Source: Komarekiella delphini-convector SJRDD-AB1 (GTDB lineage Bacteria; Cyanobacteriota; Cyanobacteriia; Cyanobacteriales; Nostocaceae). From it: a stretch of DNA of 64,000 bases. Position numbers and translations under genes: made by a program. The notes beneath the pieces were generated by a model. The model searched no databases and was not told where the DNA came from. It saw only the letters and a program-made list of their open reading frames with translations. This document shows, in pieces, positions 62,440-64,000 of this stretch. Each line of letters opens with the position of its first letter. Position 1 is the first letter of the stretch. The stretch spans positions 1 to 64,000 of the forward strand of contig NZ_VJXY01000029.1 in assembly GCF_014831675.1 (NCBI RefSeq), read 5' to 3'.

Positions 62440-62630
62440 CAAGTTCTGGGGCTTTGGTGAGACAAGAGGCTTAAGCCCCAGGGCAAACGCATGTGTGACT
62501 CGTGAGTATAGTTAGGCACATGACTATCAAACTATTTGACTGGTAAGTGTCACATCAGTGTCATCGAGGATAATTTAAAATTTGACCAGCAAAACTGAAT
62601 TTCAAAAACTAGCAGACTCCTTCACGCTGC

Positions 62631-64000
62631 TTATTGTCTGTGTCTAACCAAGTCTGCAATTGCCTCAACGAGGTTGGCTGGATCGACTGGCTTCGGAATA
62701 TGCCGTTGAAAACCTGCTAAAATTGCCTGTTGATAGTCAATTTCTCCAGCATAGGCAGTCAGGGCGATCGCCGGAATCTTTCCACCCTGCTCTGGTGGTA
62801 ATGCTCTCACTTGTCGCACCAGCATATAGCCATCTACCTCTGGCATTCCAATATCACTGAGCAACACATCTGGCTTAGAGTTGGCTAAAGCCAATAGTGC
62901 ATCTTCTGCTGAGGCAACTGTGATCACATTTGCTTTATACTGCTCGATTAGAAAGCCAACAAACTCCCGTGTATCGGCATCATCATCTACGACTAAAACC
63001 TGGATACCAGTCAAATCCAAAGCTGGCTCAGACAGTCTACTATCCTGATTAGTTTGGGCTGAAGTTGGCATCAGCGGCAGTCTCATGGTAAAGGTTGTCC
63101 CCTGCCCTTCTCCTGGACTCTCTGCTTGAACGGTTCCGCCATGCAGTTCGACTAAGTGATGAACGATCGCCAGTCCTAATCCCAGCCCTCCAAATTTTCG
63201 AGTTGTAGCACCATCTTCTTGGCGGAAGTAGTCAAATACATAAGGCAGGAAGTCCGGGCGGATGCCTTTACCTGTATCGCTGACGCTAATCTGGGCAAAA
63301 CAGCCAAGGCGTTCTAATCGGATGTCCACTTGTCCCCCCACATCGGTGAACTTGACGGCGTTCGAGAGGAGATTCCAAATCACCTGCTGTATTCGGTTTG
63401 AGTCGCCTGAAATCTGGAATTTGGGATTTTGCGTTCGCGTAGCATGTCGGAGACAAAAGTTGCCATAGTGAAGCGTTAGCGAGTCAGAAGCTCCTACGTC
63501 GCTAACGCTATCGCTATCGAGCGTTAGAGGGCTGCCCTGTGTAGCAAACTTTCCAAGACGGCTCTGAGATTTTAGATTACCAGGTTGCTCGTCACTGTTG
63601 GGAGATTTGGGGCTGACATCAACATTGTTCAATCCCAAATCTAAAATCGTAAATCGTAAATCGATTGACTTGGCTTGAGCTGCTAGTCGTACTGTTTCTA
63701 TTGCGGCTTGAATCGTTGTTACTAGATCGATCGGGGAAACATTCAGGCTAAGTTTGCCTCGTAGAATTCGGGAGACATCGAGCAAGTCTTCAATCAGTTC
63801 GGACTGCAACTTGGCATTGCGTTCGATGACAGTTAAGGCTTGAGCCGTCTTAGCTTCGTCAAGCTTGCCTGTTTTGAGTAGCTTTGACCAACCGAGGATC
63901 GGATTGAGAGGCGATCGTAATTCATGCGACAAGACTGCTAAGAATTCATCCTTAATCCGGTTGGCGGCTTGAGCTTCTTCCCGTGCTTGCTGTTCTGCCC
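62631..64000 (-). CDS. Hybrid histidine kinase, C-terminal part; runs off the window
   Basis: Partial at the 5' end: the frame is open to base 64000 and the true start lies outside. H-box SHELRSPLNPILGW, N-box NLLSNAVKF, G1 DTGKGI, G2 GLGLGLAI, then receiver with VLVVDDDADTREF and LLSDIGMPEVDG. Between H-box domain and N-box the ATPase domain carries an extra in-frame stretch of about 80 residues (about 63420-63665) composed of palindromic and repeat-like DNA (AGCGTTAGCGA/TCGCTAACGCT and AAATCTAAAATCGTAAATCG). It resembles no kinase sequence. Whether the enzyme tolerates it is unknown. Confidence 0.85.
   Translation of the reverse strand, partial: AEQQAREEAQAANRIKDEFLAVLSHELRSPLNPILGWSKLLKTGKLDEAKTAQALTVIERNAKLQSELIEDLLDVSRILRGKLSLNVSPIDLVTTIQAAIETVRLAAQAKSIDLRFTILDLGLNNVDVSPKSPNSDEQPGNLKSQSRLGKFATQGSPLTLDSDSVSDVGASDSLTLHYGNFCLRHATRTQNPKFQISGDSNRIQQVIWNLLSNAVKFTDVGGQVDIRLERLGCFAQISVSDTGKGIRPDFLPYVFDYFRQEDGATTRKFGGLGLGLAIVHHLVELHGGTVQAESPGEGQGTTFTMRLPLMPTSAQTNQDSRLSEPALDLTGIQVLVVDDDADTREFVGFLIEQYKANVITVASAEDALLALANSKPDVLLSDIGMPEVDGYMLVRQVRALPPEQGGKIPAIALTAYAGEIDYQQAILAGFQRHIPKPVDPANLVEAIADLVRHRQ
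63420..63665. repeat. In-frame palindromic repeat insertion in the kinase gene
   Basis: Perfect 11-bp inverted repeat (63472-63482 and 63499-63509) plus an ATCTAAAATCGTAAATCG segment (63638-63662), both typical of intergenic Nostoc repeats. They lie inside the ATPase-domain coding sequence and keep the frame open. Confidence 0.65.

Overview
The window looks like chromosome from a filamentous, hormogonium-forming cyanobacterium of the Nostoc type. The evidence is the frequent HIP1 octamer GCGATCGC, photosystem II psbX beside ycf66, a full set of hmp motility-chemotaxis genes, cyanobacterial AbrB, Ycf66 and KGK family proteins, large Ser/Thr kinases with TPR tails, and many short palindromic intergenic repeats. 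No prophage, intact insertion sequence, CRISPR array or rRNA operon was seen. There is one tRNA, tRNA-Leu(GAG).

Layout. 0-6 kb: a small double-glycine-leader peptide gene, a PhzF-like isomerase, a small acidic lipoprotein, an aminopeptidase P, a short phytochelatin-synthase-like enzyme, and a decayed stretch with gene remnants and palindromic repeats. 6-16 kb: sensor kinase, membrane GTPase, two tandem Uma2 nuclease-fold genes, a retropepsin-like protease, a large SNF2/RapA-type helicase and a coupled pair of unknown small genes. 16.8-21.6 kb: two convergent Ser/Thr kinases separated by a near-perfect palindrome, then a degenerate metallo-beta-lactamase-fold gene with a possible coupled micro-gene. 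21.9-26.2 kb: the reverse transsulfuration pair (cystathionine beta-synthase and a cystathionine gamma-lyase/synthase), a Met/Cys-rich copper-binding four-helix protein, and a CBS-domain protein with a HEPN-like tail.

26.5-28 kb is the most unusual region. Two tandem precursor genes share almost the same 25-residue double-glycine leader and the same roughly 150-nt 5' leader containing a pairing-conserved hairpin. Their cores are bizarre: one is GGRGFY repeats, the other uses only Arg, Gly and Trp. A third gene with the same leader type lies at 488-721. This looks like a small family of secreted or processed peptides; its exporter and any modifying enzymes are not in the window.

28-48.7 kb is mostly housekeeping: alpha/beta hydrolase, thioredoxin-like protein, pyrH-frr, a geranylgeranyl-reductase-family flavoprotein, a CPBP protease, an AbrB regulator, sdhB, two TolB-like lipoproteins, ycf66-psbX, a YggT protein, accC, tRNA-Leu, chorismate lyase, a DUF3352 protein and a CcsA-type haem protein. 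A mutated C-terminal fossil of a TnpB transposase lies just before the tRNA. 49-62.5 kb is the hmp locus: hmpA-B-C-D-E on the minus strand with hmpF divergent. It carries the PatA-like regulator, CheY, CheW, MCP, CheA and the coiled-coil protein that together control type IV pilus motility in hormogonia. The window ends inside a hybrid histidine kinase whose catalytic domain appears to carry an in-frame palindromic-repeat insertion.

All calls come from reading translated sequence and motifs. No database search was run, so family names rest on recognised motifs, lengths and gene order.
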